From Hybos culiciformis (Eukaryota > Arthropoda > Insecta > Diptera > Hybotidae), in assembly GCA_964007475.1 (NCBI GenBank), contig OZ023273.1, positions 80,330,598 through 80,394,597 of the forward strand: DNA of 64,000 nt, given 5' to 3'. Below are positions 34,410 through 44,893 of this stretch, in pieces. The notes under the pieces were generated by a model. The model made no database searches and was not told the DNA's origin. It saw nothing but the letters and a program-made list of their open reading frames with translations. A program made the translations under genes and the position numbers. Each line of letters opens with the position of its first letter. The first letter of the stretch is position 1.

Positions 34410-35351
34410 TGTAGTGTTCCATACTAAATACTAATTTTCATAAATCATTGAAATCACTTTCGTTAAGTTTAATTGCTTTAATAGATCATTTATCTATAAC
34501 AATTAATATTAGAATTTTAAGATTACGCATATGTCTCATGACAAAATGAATATGATTTATTTTCTACCTGAAAATGTGTTTTTGATATAAAACTTTAGTC
34601 TTAAGATAAAGCTAGAATAATAAAGATCAAATATCGAAAATAAAAAGCATTTGTATTGATGACCAGAAGATCCACAAGTCAATCTTACATGTGGGCGTGT
34701 CTTCAACATGCTTTTTATAACATTCAGAGCGAAAAACTACAAAACTTGTAAGGTTGCCAACAATTTTAAAGCATAATATGTACACTGTACATATCGATTA
34801 CATATCGGCCAAAAAATTATCAATATTCAAGCGATCGGAGATAGGCTGTAAACGGGCATTGGTTAACAGGAAAACACGCTTATAGACTCAAACTTGGCAG
34901 TAATAAATGTAGAAAATGCGAAGACCCTAACCAGGTACAAAGCGTAGAATATTTAATATGTCACTGCTCAGCACTAGCAAGATCCAAGAGCGACCTACTA
35001 TCACATTAAAAACTTAATCGAGGCTGCGACAATCGAAGCGTACTTAAATTTGCGGAAACGGCTGGGATTTTTTAAGTAATTAAATCTAGTCCACAACCTT
35101 CAACATTCAGGGCGGATTTTTGTCAGTTGTACCCCACGGCCGCCACCCTAACCTAACATAACGTATCATTAAAAATCGCAAACACCAAACTGAAAATGTG
35201 TATTTTGTGTATTGTCTGCAGTATAGTTACAAATATCTTATAATTTTGTAGTATGTTTTCTCAGTGAATTTACTTAATATATTATAATCTTTTGTATTGA
35301 ATAATGTTAATGTAAAAGACTAGTTTAATAAAGACTCTTAAACAAATAACA
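34410..35351 (+). mobile_element. Gypsy LTR (about 940 bp, carrying a LINE fragment)
   Basis: Starts TGTAGTGTTCC after the purine tract and ends ...AATAACA before a primer-binding site. AATAAA lies close to the 3' end. pol lies on its left and gag on its right, so this LTR is shared by two tandem copies or the product of recombination between them. The LINE fragment at 34840-35160 accounts for part of its length. There is no second LTR in the window for comparison. Confidence 0.65.
34840..35160 (+). pseudogene. RNase H-type LINE, C-terminal fragment
   Basis: The frame gives GHWLTGKHAYRLKLGSNKCR, then KCEDPNQVQSVEYLICHCSA: a zinc-knuckle-like CxxC...CxC tail seen at the end of I/LOA-like ORF2 proteins. 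The 3' side ends CCCTAACCTAAC. It is inserted in the LTR. Confidence 0.65.
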
Positions 35352-35353
35352 TA

Positions 35354-35363
35354 TGGCGCAGTC
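35354..35363 (+). promoter_or_regulatory. Primer-binding site (Ser-tRNA type)
   Basis: TGGCGCAGTC begins two bases after the LTR end. It matches the primer-binding sites of gypsy elements primed by a serine tRNA (17.6/297-like). Confidence 0.65.
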
Positions 35364-35606
35364 ATATAAAAGAAAATTTCAAAATTTTAAAATTAATTAA
35401 CAAAAGAACAAATTTTACGGTTCTTAAAAAAAAAAGAAAAAAGGCAAATAAAATAAAACAAAAACGTACCTGATTCATAAGAGATCATATCAGGTTATAG
35501 AGCATGAATGAGAATAGCATCGAATAAAAAAGAACCACAGATTCCGAAGATAAGATGAAGACCTCCTAAAAATACTAAATTTATATACATGAATAAATAT
35601 AACAAT

Positions 35607-36300
35607 ATGGACTTCGTAAAAAAAGTTGAAGAGTTGAAGTTAGAAGGCAACATCGCTGAAAACTGGCGAGTTTTTTTTGGCAAAATTTCAAAATTTTTGC
35701 CACAGCAATTAAATTAGGAAAGAAAACTGAGGAAATTCAAGTAGCAAAGTTGGGTTGGAAGCTGTGGAACTATTCAACTCATTTAATTTATCAGCAGTAG
35801 ATCAGAAAAAATATGATAAGGTTACAGAATCCTAAATGCAATGTAATTTACGAAAGATATTTGTTTTATAACAGAAAGCAGCTTGTAGATAAATTATTTG
35901 ATAGTTTCCTCATGGGTTTAAAAAAAAATTGGGAGAAGATGTGATTTGGCTGACGCAAATCCATTGATCAGAGATCGAATTGTTTTGGGTTCAGCAGACA
36001 ATAAATTGCAAAAAAATTAATTGAAACACCTACGTTAACCATGGAAACAGCAATCGATTATGCTAGAAAAGCTGAAGTGACTAAAACTCAAACTACTGAA
36101 ATGAAAAAATGTAGTACAACGGTAGACTACATCAACAAAGCTGATGATAATAAAAAACGAAAAAATTTTAATTCTTTTGAAAAAAATATAAAAAATCAAG
36201 ATAATGTTAATAATAAATCCAAACATTCTAATTTTAGGCAAGAAAAATCAAATAGTGAAGAAACAAAATATCTTTGTAAGGTATTTCGAACTCATTACTG
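35607..36300 (+). pseudogene. Ty3/gypsy gag relic
   Basis: Starts MDFVKKVEELKLEGNIAENW, a standard gypsy capsid opening. Broken pieces follow: TEEIQVAK, EAVELFNSFNLSAVDQKKYD, DRIVLGSADNKLQKKLIETP and TMETAIDYARKAEVTK. These match the capsid of Mag/Kabuki-type gypsy. Small deletions and stops break the frame several times. It lies just downstream of the primer-binding site, as gag should. It would form the particle shell. Confidence 0.75.
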
Positions 36301-36424
36301 ATTATTCAATCTAGTAGATGAATTGTTAATGTTGCAAAAGCACTTACAAACCAAAAAACGCCAAAAAAGGCGAAAATTACTTGACTAAATTGGATGAATA
36401 AGAAGGTAGAAATGGTAATGTAAG

Positions 36425-37699
36425 GAGTTCTTAAGAGGTTCATAAGGCTACGAATAGATCAACTGGTGACCTAATGACACATTTATCCCACAAGCTCAAC
36501 GCCAGTCTTCACAATTCCGGTGAGGCTTGTGTTGTTGCTTTGGATATAGCTAAGGCTTTTGATCGAGTCTGGCACCCGGCTTTGATTTCTAAAGTTAAAT
36601 CAATGGGTCTTGGATCAGCCTTTGTCAATTGGATCAGCACCTTTTTGTCTGGCCGTTCTATTGGTGCTGTTGTGGATGGGTACCAGTCACATATTTTCAA
36701 CATAAACTCCGGTGTGTTCTCTCCCCAACCCTCTTTTTAATTTTCATTAATGATCTTCTACAGTCAACACTCAACCCCATCCACAGCTTCGCCGACGACA
36801 GTAACTTGGTAGCATGCTACGATTTTGTTAATAGGAAACGCAATTTCCTGCAAAGTAGCATAAATCACGACCTTTCCAAAATTTCACAAGGGGATCTTCT
36901 CAACAGAGTTGAGTTTAACGCATCAAAAACCCAATGCTGCCTAATTTCTAGAAAGCTGCAACTTTTGATTCCCAATTTTCTTTCCAAGGTGAAAGTATTG
37001 GCAAATCTGGAAACCTTGGCTCGAAAATAACTTCAGATCTGAGCTGGAAACTTCATATTTTCGAAACGGCAAAAACGCAGCGATATGTCTTGGTTTTCTT
37101 AAAAGATGTAAACAATACTTTCCCCCCCCTGATCTCTTAAACATTTACAAATCCTGCATACGACCCAAATTAGAATATAATTCACATATATGGGCTGGTG
37201 CTCCTAAAACCCACCTTGAGTACCTGGACAAAGTTCAGAGAAGGGCTATTAGATTGATAAACAATCACCAAACCACCAGCTCATTAACATCGCTCAGTCA
37301 CCGTCGCAATGTAGGTTCACTTTCCATTTTTTATAAATACCTTGTTGGAACGGATACGTGTTCCCTGGAAGTAAAGGCCTACTTCCTTCACTTCAAATAT
37401 TCTTACGTCAAACACGTACCGCCTCAACGTCACACCCATATTCCGTCAAAATTCGCAGATGTGATAGAACGACCTTCGGAGATTCGTTTTCAGTTCGCAC
37501 CTCGAGAATGTGGAATGCTCTCCCAACAAAATTGTTCCCGACAGCTGACGGTCGTTTGATTTACGACCAGCGCCGCTTTAAGAAGAGTGTAAATGATTAA
37601 CTTCCTGTCCCCATTATCAAATCCATACTTCTTTAAGTATAAAAGGTATCCCACCTAGTGATTTGGTAACTTTAATAAAAAAAAAAAAAAAAAAAAGTT
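36425..37699 (+). pseudogene. CR1-like LINE, RT and 3' end
   Basis: RT blocks in order: CVVALDIAKAFDRVWHPALI, SGRSIGAVVDGYQS, LSPTLFLIFINDLLQS, HSFADDSNLVA, VEFNASKTQCCLIS. Then, after several shifts, the C-terminal SFSVRTSRMWNALPTKLF and RRFKKSVND. The 3' UTR TATAAAAGGTATCCCACC and a poly(A) (37677-37699) are shared with 31822-32157. The FADDS form and the tail are typical of CR1-group (Kiri/Daphne-like) elements. The copy is 5'-truncated inside the RT and broken by shifts near 36720, 37030 and 37450. Confidence 0.8.
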
Positions 37700-37914
37700 C
37701 AAAATGAAGTAAGTAAATAGAATTTACTTAATAGGGAAATGTAAATAAAATTTACTTAAGTGAATAATTGCATGTGTATTGATGTATGTAATATACCGAG
37801 CTAAATTTGCGATTGTAAATACAACTTACCGAACACATTAAAATATAAAACACATGTACCACCACATACAAAAACATAGTAAACAGAAAAAAATCTGACC
37901 ATATTGCTGGTCAC
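37700..37914. other. Spacer between two LINE copies
   Basis: A+T-rich, with a small TTTACTTAA repeat. Nothing else seen. Confidence 0.5.
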
Positions 37915-38180
37915 TTAGAAATTTGTTACATTCAAGGTATTTTTTAGGGATTCCATTACTTTAGAGAAAATAGAAGTAAGCGCAATAGGCCTGTAGTTAG
38001 AGGGATCGCATTTATCGCCTTTTTTTGGAATAGGCTGAACATGCACAACTTTCCACTTGGTGGGGTAAATGCCAAGTGAATATGAAAGATAGAAAAGGTT
38101 GCGCAGAGGTTTAGCTAGAACAGAGGCAGTATGTTTTAGGACCACAGCCGGAATGCCATCAGGGCCAGTTGACTTTTTCA
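37915..38180 (-). pseudogene. CR1-like LINE, RT N-terminal part (minus strand)
   Basis: LKKSTGPDGIPAVVLKH, IYPTKWKVVHVQPIPKKGD and DPSNYRPIALTSIFSKVMES are the first RT blocks. Upstream sequence (the EN-RT linker) continues at 39264-39709 beyond the Penelope-like insertion. The 3' side is truncated at about 37915. Confidence 0.82.
38172..38180. repeat. Left target duplication of the Penelope-like insertion
   Basis: ACTTTTTCA here recurs at 39264-39272 on the other side of the insertion. Both belong to the minus-strand LINE, at the junction of linker and RT. Confidence 0.75.
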
Positions 38181-38192
38181 GGGCCAGTTGAC

Positions 38193-38837
38193 AGGTTATG
38201 TAAATTACCTCTTTCAATAAATAATTACATCTCAGAATTAAACAAAATAAAAGAAATAGCATCAATAAACGGATACAGAGAAAATATCATTACTAAATTA
38301 GTCGAAAAACATTCAAGAAAAATCAAAAAAGCAAAAACAACCTTTTTATTACCAATGCGAGAAAACAAGCTCACTAAAATTATAAGATTTAATTATAATG
38401 GTGAATTAACCAAGAAGTTTAAATCTGTTTTATTCCGCAATAAAATTGGTTCAGTTTTTGCAAATGAAAATAAATTAAAACACCTATTAGGATCTCCAAA
38501 GGACAAAATTAACAAGATTAAGAAATCAGGGATCTATAAAATAAAATGTTTAAAATGTGACAAATTTTACATAGGAAAATCAAAAAGAGCCATAGAAAAA
38601 AGATACAAAGAACATTTCACCCTTATAAAATTCAATAGACCAGAGAAATCAGCAAAAGCAAAACATGTACTTGAATTAGACCATGAAATATCTATTGAAT
38701 CGCTAGGGATGCTTAAAAGTGTCAATAATAAAAAATTATTAGATGCATGGGAATCCCTATTAATTCAAAAAAATAAAGAAAAGTTGCTAAATTTAGAAAG
38801 TGGTGAAATAATATCTTCCTTGTTTTCATTTATTTAA
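38193..38837 (+). pseudogene. Penelope-type GIY-YIG endonuclease region
   Basis: An open frame of about 215 residues; its apparent ATG at 38169 lies in the host LINE, so it has no own start. Residues about 100-125 of the visible part contain SGIYKIKCLKCDKFYIGKSK, the GIY and YIG motifs with the CxxC insert typical of Penelope elements, followed by RAIEKRYKEH (conserved Arg and His). Upstream, LCKLPLSINNYISELNKIKE and AKTTFLLPM are the RT C-terminal part. A Glu in DAWESLLIQ near the end fits the catalytic acid. The domain cuts target DNA. It is intact as far as it goes, but the RT catalytic part is absent. Confidence 0.85.
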
Positions 38838-39090
38838 ATTTTAAACAAATAAATTAAAACCTAAATTAAATACATATAATAGTCAGAGTGAAAAAATAAC
38901 GAAAAATAATTTTAAAAATAAAAAATAAAATAAATTTACATAGTTCAATTTAAATAAAGCTTACAAAACAACAAACAAATAAAATTAACATTGTATAATA
39001 ATAAAACTGAAATTCAATATAATAAAATAATTTATTCTATAGCATCTATCAAAAAAGAAAAAATAAATTGATACAATTTTAGTTTTGATC

Positions 39091-39150
39091 GGTATTTATC
39101 GTTGATAAGGGAGTGCAGTGCACTTTGAAACAATTGTCCGGTGTAAATCT
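39091..39150 (+). ncRNA. Possible decayed hammerhead ribozyme
   Basis: TTGATAA (39102-39108) stands where CUGANGA is expected. A stem-loop follows (AGTGC, loop AGT, GCACT; 39112-39124), then GAAA (39127-39130), a very short stem III (ACA-AT-TGT) and C at the cleavage position (39138). Flanking ATTTAT and GTAAAT could make stem I. Two core bases differ from consensus and one extra base lies before stem II. Penelope elements are known to carry hammerheads with very short stem III, so the place is right. The call is tentative. Confidence 0.3.
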
Positions 39151-39263
39151 CAAAAGGTAAAGTCAATAATTGTTTAATAAAGATTAAAACTAAAAATATT
39201 AACCTATAAATAACATAGACTTTACGATGGGTCGAAACATAAATAATGAAAATTTAAGTTTTA

Positions 39264-39709
39264 ACTTTTTCACATTCAGATTTTTTTAGAACTTTTAAAA
39301 CAGCTCGTTGCCTAATGTAAACTCTTCAAAAAGAAGAGTTTACAGTTGGCAAGACAGGTGGAACTTGAGCTGAAGCTGTGAGAGTTGAGTTTTGACTAAA
39401 AAGTTTTGCAAACAAATTAGCCTTCCCAACCGAATCTGATATGATCCGGTCACCATCTACAAGGGGAGGAAAAGATGAAGGCGAACAGAAGTTCTGTTGT
39501 ACACTTTTAGCGAAGCTCCAAAAGCTTCTGCTATTTTTAGGAAGGTTTAATATTTCTTGACGCTCCCTCTGGGTAAACAAGGCCTTCTGCTGACAACAAA
39601 TTTTACTGCATCTGTTCCTGACCTCTCGCCAGTGCTTCAGTGAACTTAAAGAATTATTTTGTTTATACTCACGAAAAGCACGTAATACCATAAACAAAAA
39701 TAATATCAC
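39264..39709 (-). pseudogene. CR1-like LINE, EN-RT linker (minus strand)
   Basis: WREVRNRCSKICCQQKALFT, FWSFAKSVQQNF and ANLFAKLFSQNSTL are linker blocks of CR1-like ORF2. With the insertion removed it leads into the RT piece at 37915-38180, with one 1-nt shift. The endonuclease is missing. Confidence 0.78.
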
Positions 39710-39951
39710 TCACACTCACAATATTTCAATAAAGACAAATGCCAAAAAAAAAAAAAAAATTGCAAATGTATAGATTGCAGCTCCTCTCACATGCATTATA
39801 TCAATGCAAAATAAAGCTTAGTTTATAATGCTAAAAATCTATATTTTCCCTCTGAGCTAATATATATTTTCTCTCTGAGCAAACAAAAAAAAAAAACAAA
39901 AAATAACCAATAAAAAATACGCGGTTATTTTTATTTTTTTTTTAAAGCGGC
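39710..39951. other. Unassigned A+T-rich stretch
   Basis: Short duplication of ATATTTT(C)CCTCTGAGC-like sequence. Nothing else supported. Confidence 0.4.
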
Positions 39952-40085
39952 CAGTCGATCAGTCGATAAATTTTCTTAACATGTGTTTCAATCTACTGTT
40001 TTTAAAGGATCTTCGAACCAGTCGATCAGTCGATGAATTTTCTTAACATGTGTTTCAATCTACTGTTTTTAAAGGATCTTCGAAC
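39952..40085. repeat. 67-bp tandem duplication
   Basis: Two near-identical units carry CAGTCGATCAGTCGAT and AACATGTGTTTCAATCTACT. A third partial copy of the second motif is at about 40905-40925. Confidence 0.85.
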
Positions 40086-40426
40086 CTACTACTAAATTTT
40101 TAAACGAGTGTGGTTGGTTTTTGGTACAAAAATTTAAACCACACTTCGAAAATTTCACTTATTTTATTCAAAAAAAACAAAATGAATAAAAATAGAACAA
40201 TGGTAACCCTGAAAGTTTGAAAAAAATCATTGTCTGGCATTATAAAGTTTGCTGTCAATTGTCAAATGTCAAGTAAGAATTTTTTTTTCTTTTATCAACA
40301 AACGAGGAAAATAGCAGCAACAAGGAGATAAGGTAAAATGTATTGTAAATGTAAAATATAATTATAAAAAAAAAATTATAAAATTATTATTATTTTTTTT
40401 AATAAATAAAAATAAAATTAAATAAA

Positions 40427-40594
40427 ATTTAAGAAGATTAGCTAATTCCTAAAATAATAAAAAAAAATAGTAATTTTTCGAAAAAAAAAATTATTCGATT
40501 TTTTTTTTTTTTGCAAAAAAGAAATTGAATATATTTTGAAAAATTATTAATTTTTTTCTAAATATTTTAGGAATTAGCTGATCTTAAATCATCC
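40427..40594. repeat. Small hairpin repeat (AGCTAATTCCTAAAAT arms)
   Basis: AGCTAATTCCTAAAAT at the left is matched, reversed, by ATTTTAGGAATTAGCT at the right across an A/T-rich loop. Probably a short MITE. Confidence 0.6.
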
Positions 40595-40774
40595 GGTTTG
40601 AAATCATTTCGAGAAATAAATTTACTTCCGTATTAATTAAATCTTATTTCCTTGCTTCATTTTGAACTTTTTTGTTTATTTTTTTCATTCTAAATGTATT
40701 GTTTTCAACTCCCTCTGACATGCACATTAAAGCAGTATACAAACCATGTTAATAAAATTTGTTATAACAACTCG

Positions 40775-40865
40775 TTGTTATACACACAAACCATAGACAC
40801 TTGTCAATATTATATCACTCGACCTTCGGTCTCGTGATATAATTTTGACTTGTGTCTATGTGTTT
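40775..40865. repeat. 91-bp near-perfect hairpin
   Basis: Arms of about 43 bp starting ACACACAAACCATAGACAC meet at a loop near GACCTTCGGTC. The right arm has a 2-nt insertion (ACACATAGACAC, reversed). The length suits a small-RNA-like hairpin or a short MITE. No adjacent coding. Confidence 0.8.
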
Positions 40866-41309
40866 GTGTGTATACACAACTCGTAATTAATTAAAAATTT
40901 TCTTAACATGTATTGTAATCTACTATTAACACCGATAATATAATAAAATAAAATTAAATTTGCGCGAGTATAATGTATATAAAATAATGTATATAAAATG
41001 AAAACAGAATAATAATAATAAAACGTTTATGTGTGTTAATATTTGCAAATAATTTTATCATGGGTTTTTGCATAATATGGCAAATACATTTTTTTTAGAA
41101 TAACAATTATTATTGTAATATAATAATAAATATTACAATATTATTAAAAATGTAAAATGAATTTTCCTTTGTAAAACTAGGATAATCGTATTTGTGCCTA
41201 AAGTGCAGTTCAAAATTAATGAGCGCTTCTAAAAAAATTTTAAATAAATAATATTTTCCTGAAAAAAAACTAAATTTCCATACAAAAATTCATCATTTAA
41301 ATTTTCTAA

Positions 41310-41727
41310 GAGCCGTTTTACACATTCCTTTTTTCAGGACTTTTTACACTCCTTTTTTCAGGACTTTTTTTTTCAATACTTTTACACAAAAGGCAAAAAA
41401 ATGACACTACTTAGACATTTTTTTATTTAAAAAATGATTTTCTTTTTGAAATTACTGTGAAATTAATAGATTGAAAATAAAACGAAAGAAAAAATTACTT
41501 TATTTTTGAATTAAAATAAAATAACAGTCAAATAAATGACAAATATGTAAAACATATCAAAAAAATGAATGAAAAAAAAGTCAGGCAAGAAAATTTTCAT
41601 GCCTGACGACTTTTTTTTTTATCTCAACTTTTTGTATGAATTAAAAAGGGATGGAATATCAAGACAGAAAAAGTCCTGAAAAAAGGAGTGAAAAAAGTTC
41701 TGAAAAAACTAATGTGTAAAACGGCTC
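41310..41727. mobile_element. Harbinger-like MITE, 418 bp
   Basis: Ends GAGCCGTTTTACACATT continue as about 60-bp inverted repeats with two TTTTTTCAGGACTTTTT motifs each. TAA flanks both sides (41307-41309 and 41728-41730), the TWA duplication of PIF/Harbinger. No coding. Confidence 0.85.
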
Positions 41728-41827
41728 TAATGGAGAATATGAGAATAATTTCATTGAAAATTTAGTTCCCGAAGATAATTTTTTTTTGTCCTGTATTCTT
41801 TTGATTTAAAAATGGTTATCGTATAAT

Positions 41828-42836
41828 GGCGCAGTGACATTTGTCCGCGGGACATTTGTCCGCGATGAAATTTGTATGGAAAACTTCGCGGACAAATGTC
41901 ATTTTACAAAATGACATTTGTTCGCGATTGTAAAATGACATTTGTCCGCCACAGACAAATGTCTCAAAGTGAGCGGACAAATGACATTATGTAAAATGAC
42001 TTTTGTCCGCGATTGAATTTTCAAACTTTAGCGGACAAATGTCATTTTGCAAAATGTCATTTGTCAGAGATTGATTTTTCAAATTTTTAACGGACAAATG
42101 TCATTTTGCAAAATGTCATTTGTTCGCGATTGAAATTTTAACTTTTAGTGGACAAATGACATTTTGCAAAATGACATTTGTCCACTAAAAGTTTAAAATT
42201 TCAATCGCGGACAAATGTCATTTTGCAAAAAGTCATTTATTTGTCCGCGATTGATTTATCGGTTTTTTAGCGAACAAATGTCATTTTGCAAAATGTCATT
42301 TGTCCGCAATTGATTTTTTAGTTTTGGACATACTGCAGATGACGTGAACCACTCAGAATCGGCTGAAACTTGGAAAAGGGTAGAGGGGTAGAAACCGCCA
42401 AATTGTTCATACATTTTGTAAGCGCAATTTTTTTTTTTTACTTGATTTGCCCCGTAACGAGAGGGTGGTGTGGTGTCGGCGGGCGGTCGGGTAGACTGGT
42501 GGTTATTGAGTGGGATTTGCGGCTGAAGCCGCAAATACCACTGACCAAACACCAGCCCACCCGCCCGCCGGTCTCCCACCACCCTATCGCTGTGCCAATT
42601 TTGAGTAGTTCACGTAATCTGAACTTTAGCCTCAAATTTTTAGCGGACAAATGTCATTTTGCAAAATGTCATTTGGCCGCGATTAATTTTCATCGCGGAG
42701 AAATGACATTTTACAAAATGACATTTGTCCGCAGCTGATAAAAGTCATTTCGAATCGCGGACAAATGTCATTTTTATGTCCGCGATACAAAAACAAATCG
42801 CGGACAAATGTCCCGCGGACAAATGTTCAACCTCCT
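41828..42836. mobile_element. Foldback element, family 1 copy 2
   Basis: 1009 bp flanked by CGTATAAT on both sides (41820-41827 and 42837-42844). Ends carry GACATTTGTCCGCGGGACAT and its reverse complement. Arms are arrays of quasi-palindromic GCGGACAAATGTCATTTTGC units. The GC-rich core (about 42470-42580) forms a long hairpin centred on TTTGCGGCTGAAGCCGCAAA. The inner inverted pair GATGACGTGAACCACTC brackets the core. Same family as 26748-27571. No transposase. Confidence 0.9.
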
Positions 42837-42885
42837 CGTATAATGCTGTAAAAGGAAAAATAAAAAAAAAAAGTAAAATAGTAAA

Positions 42886-44722
42886 GAAAATCGATTGCGT
42901 TTTCGTAGGATTAATCTTAATTTTCCACTTGTAAAAATGCTCATCAATAGATTGAAAGGCGCTTTCAAGTGTCTGGGTAATTACAAGTGGACAAGAATTA
43001 GAGCAATAAATTGCCGTGTCATCGGCGTACAGTCCTAGTTCAACATCATTGGGCTTAGGAATATCGCTAGTGTAAACATTGTACAAAATGGGACTAATTG
43101 TACTCCCTTGAGGACGTCCGGCGGGAATATTTGTTGGAGTTGATGCAGCCTTTTTTATTTTTACTGTAAATAAGCGATCTATAAGCCAGTTTTGAATAAT
43201 TTTAATAAGGAAAACTGGAAAGTTTAAAATTTTCATTTTGTGGATAAGACCGTTGTGCCACACTGAATCGAAGGCTTTTTCGATATCGAGTACAATCATA
43301 CCCACAGATTTTTTATTTTTCAAACTATGAAAAATTTTATTTTTAATTCTACAGAGCTGGTGGATTGTAGAATGACCTGAACGAAAACCGAACTGCTCTA
43401 AAGATAGTAAATTAGTTTGTTCAATGTTTTTAACCAATTGCATTTTTATGCACTTTTCGAATATTTTACCAATACAACTAAGCAAACTTATTGGGCGATA
43501 AGCTTGTAATTTTGCAGGATTTTTACCAGGTTTGGGAATGCATATAACATTGGCAGTTTTCCATGCGGTACGAAAATACCCTATTTTTAAACAATTATTG
43601 AAAATGTTGCGAAGAACTTTGAGACTTTTTTAGGAAGGTTTTTAATTAATATAGTTTTGACACCATCAGGTCCAGCTGCTTTATTATTATTAGAACTTTT
43701 AATAACATTCTGAATTTGTTTGACTGCAATAGGAGTATAATAATTAATAGTTTCGTACTGATTTAATAAATTTAAAGAATTCGAGACCATTGATTCTGTG
43801 TTAGCGTCTGAATAGTGTGTAGTTAAAGTGTGATTTTTTGCAAAATATTCTGATATTTCCTCAGCTTTTTCGAAATCAGTGACTAAAATTTTTCCATTAC
43901 TCAAAATGGAAGGAATTGATTTATTTCTTTTGCGAAGAGCTTTTGACAAATTCCAAAATGGTTTACTGGCTAATGGTTTTTTCCAGCTTGCGTTAAAAAA
44001 ATTTGAAAAAGCGAAACTTATAGTTTTGTTTAAAATTTTTAGTTGTCTTTTTATGTCAATGTTACGCGTTCTTTGCCAGAGTCGCCTTATGTCATTTCTC
44101 TTTTTAATCATAATTTTGATATATTGAGGAATTTTTTGACCATAACACTTCTTTGTATTGTTTTAGGACAACCTCTTCTTTAACAATACTTATTATATAT
44201 GTAAAAGTTTTAATAGCGTTGTCAATATTATTTTTTGTAGCTACGTTAGTAAGATTTTCAAAAGTATTCATTTTTTCCGAAAATTTCCTTTGGAATGTTT
44301 CCCAATTACATTCCTTATATTTATACACATAAGTTTTGGGAAGAGCAGTATAATCTTGATTTAGTGTAAAAATAATTGGTAAATGATCTGAATTTAAGGC
44401 TTGTACTGTGTTTGGAGAACTTAAATATTGGCTGCAGTTGCTAAGAATAAGATCGATTGTAGAAGGAGAGCCTCTCAGGCTGTGGGGAAAATACGTGGGT
44501 GTTACCAATAATTCGTAGTCGTGGATGGTTAGCTTATCGTGGAGTATTTTTCCCCAAAAATTACTTTTCCTACAATTCCACATGCTATGTCTACAGTTTA
44601 AATCACCCATCAATACATAATTATTATTTATTCTGTTAATGAGATTAAGATCGTACGTAAAATTTGATTTAGCGTTGTCGTTGGAAATACCACCTGGAAA
44701 ATATGCTCCTATAACTATAATT
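42886..44722 (-). pseudogene. jockey-clade LINE ORF2: EN end, linker and RT
   Basis: Reading leftward: GAYFPGG, MGDLNCRHSMWNCRKSNFWG and SPSTIDLILSN (endonuclease); FWNLSKALRKRNKSIPSI (linker); NNNKAAGPDGVKTILIKNLP; LEQFGFRSGHSTIHQLCRI; MIVLDIEKAFDSVWHNGLI; GRPQGSTISPILYNVYTSDI; and LGLYADDTAIY (catalytic). The RT stops at about NPTKTQSIFFT (42886); thumb and C-terminus are gone, so the element is 3'-truncated there, 40 bp from a foldback element. Frameshifts at about 44105 and 43590. The RT palm itself is well preserved. Confidence 0.88.
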
Positions 44723-44772
44723 GAAGTGAAACTTCTTTAGAGGCATTGTGATTGAGAGTGAAAAAAATGTAA

Positions 44773-44893
44773 GTGTCAAAAACAGAACAATTATTGTCAA
44801 AAAATAAAACAAAATTCAAACGATTATTGTCAAAAAATAAAACAAAATTCAAACGATTATTGTCAAAATTCAAACGATTATTGTCAAAAAAAA
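44773..44893. repeat. Tandem array (AAACGATTATTGTCAAAA)
   Basis: Four to five units contain AATTCAAACGATTATTGTCA with varying A-rich spacers. The reading frame across it (Lys/Ser/Phe repeats) is a by-product. Confidence 0.85.

Larger units (their letters stand above)
38181..39263 (+). mobile_element. Penelope-like element, 5'-truncated
   Basis: A 1.08-kb insertion flanked by 9-bp duplications. It begins with a 12-bp repeat of the adjacent LINE sequence (GGGCCAGTTGAC, also at 38162-38173), then a GIY-YIG coding region, then about 425 bp of A+T-rich sequence. Penelope elements are retroelements whose RT is fused to a GIY-YIG endonuclease, and partial target or self duplications at their ends are known. 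The RT is missing. Confidence 0.8.

Noticed and set aside
35140..35160. CCCTAACCTAAC as telomere repeat
   Set aside because: Only two units of CCTAA, at the end of a LINE fragment; too short for telomeric DNA.
38169..38192. ATG at 38169 as the start of the GIY-YIG protein
   Set aside because: The ATG and first residues come from the host LINE and a duplicated target sequence; the Penelope part is 5'-truncated.
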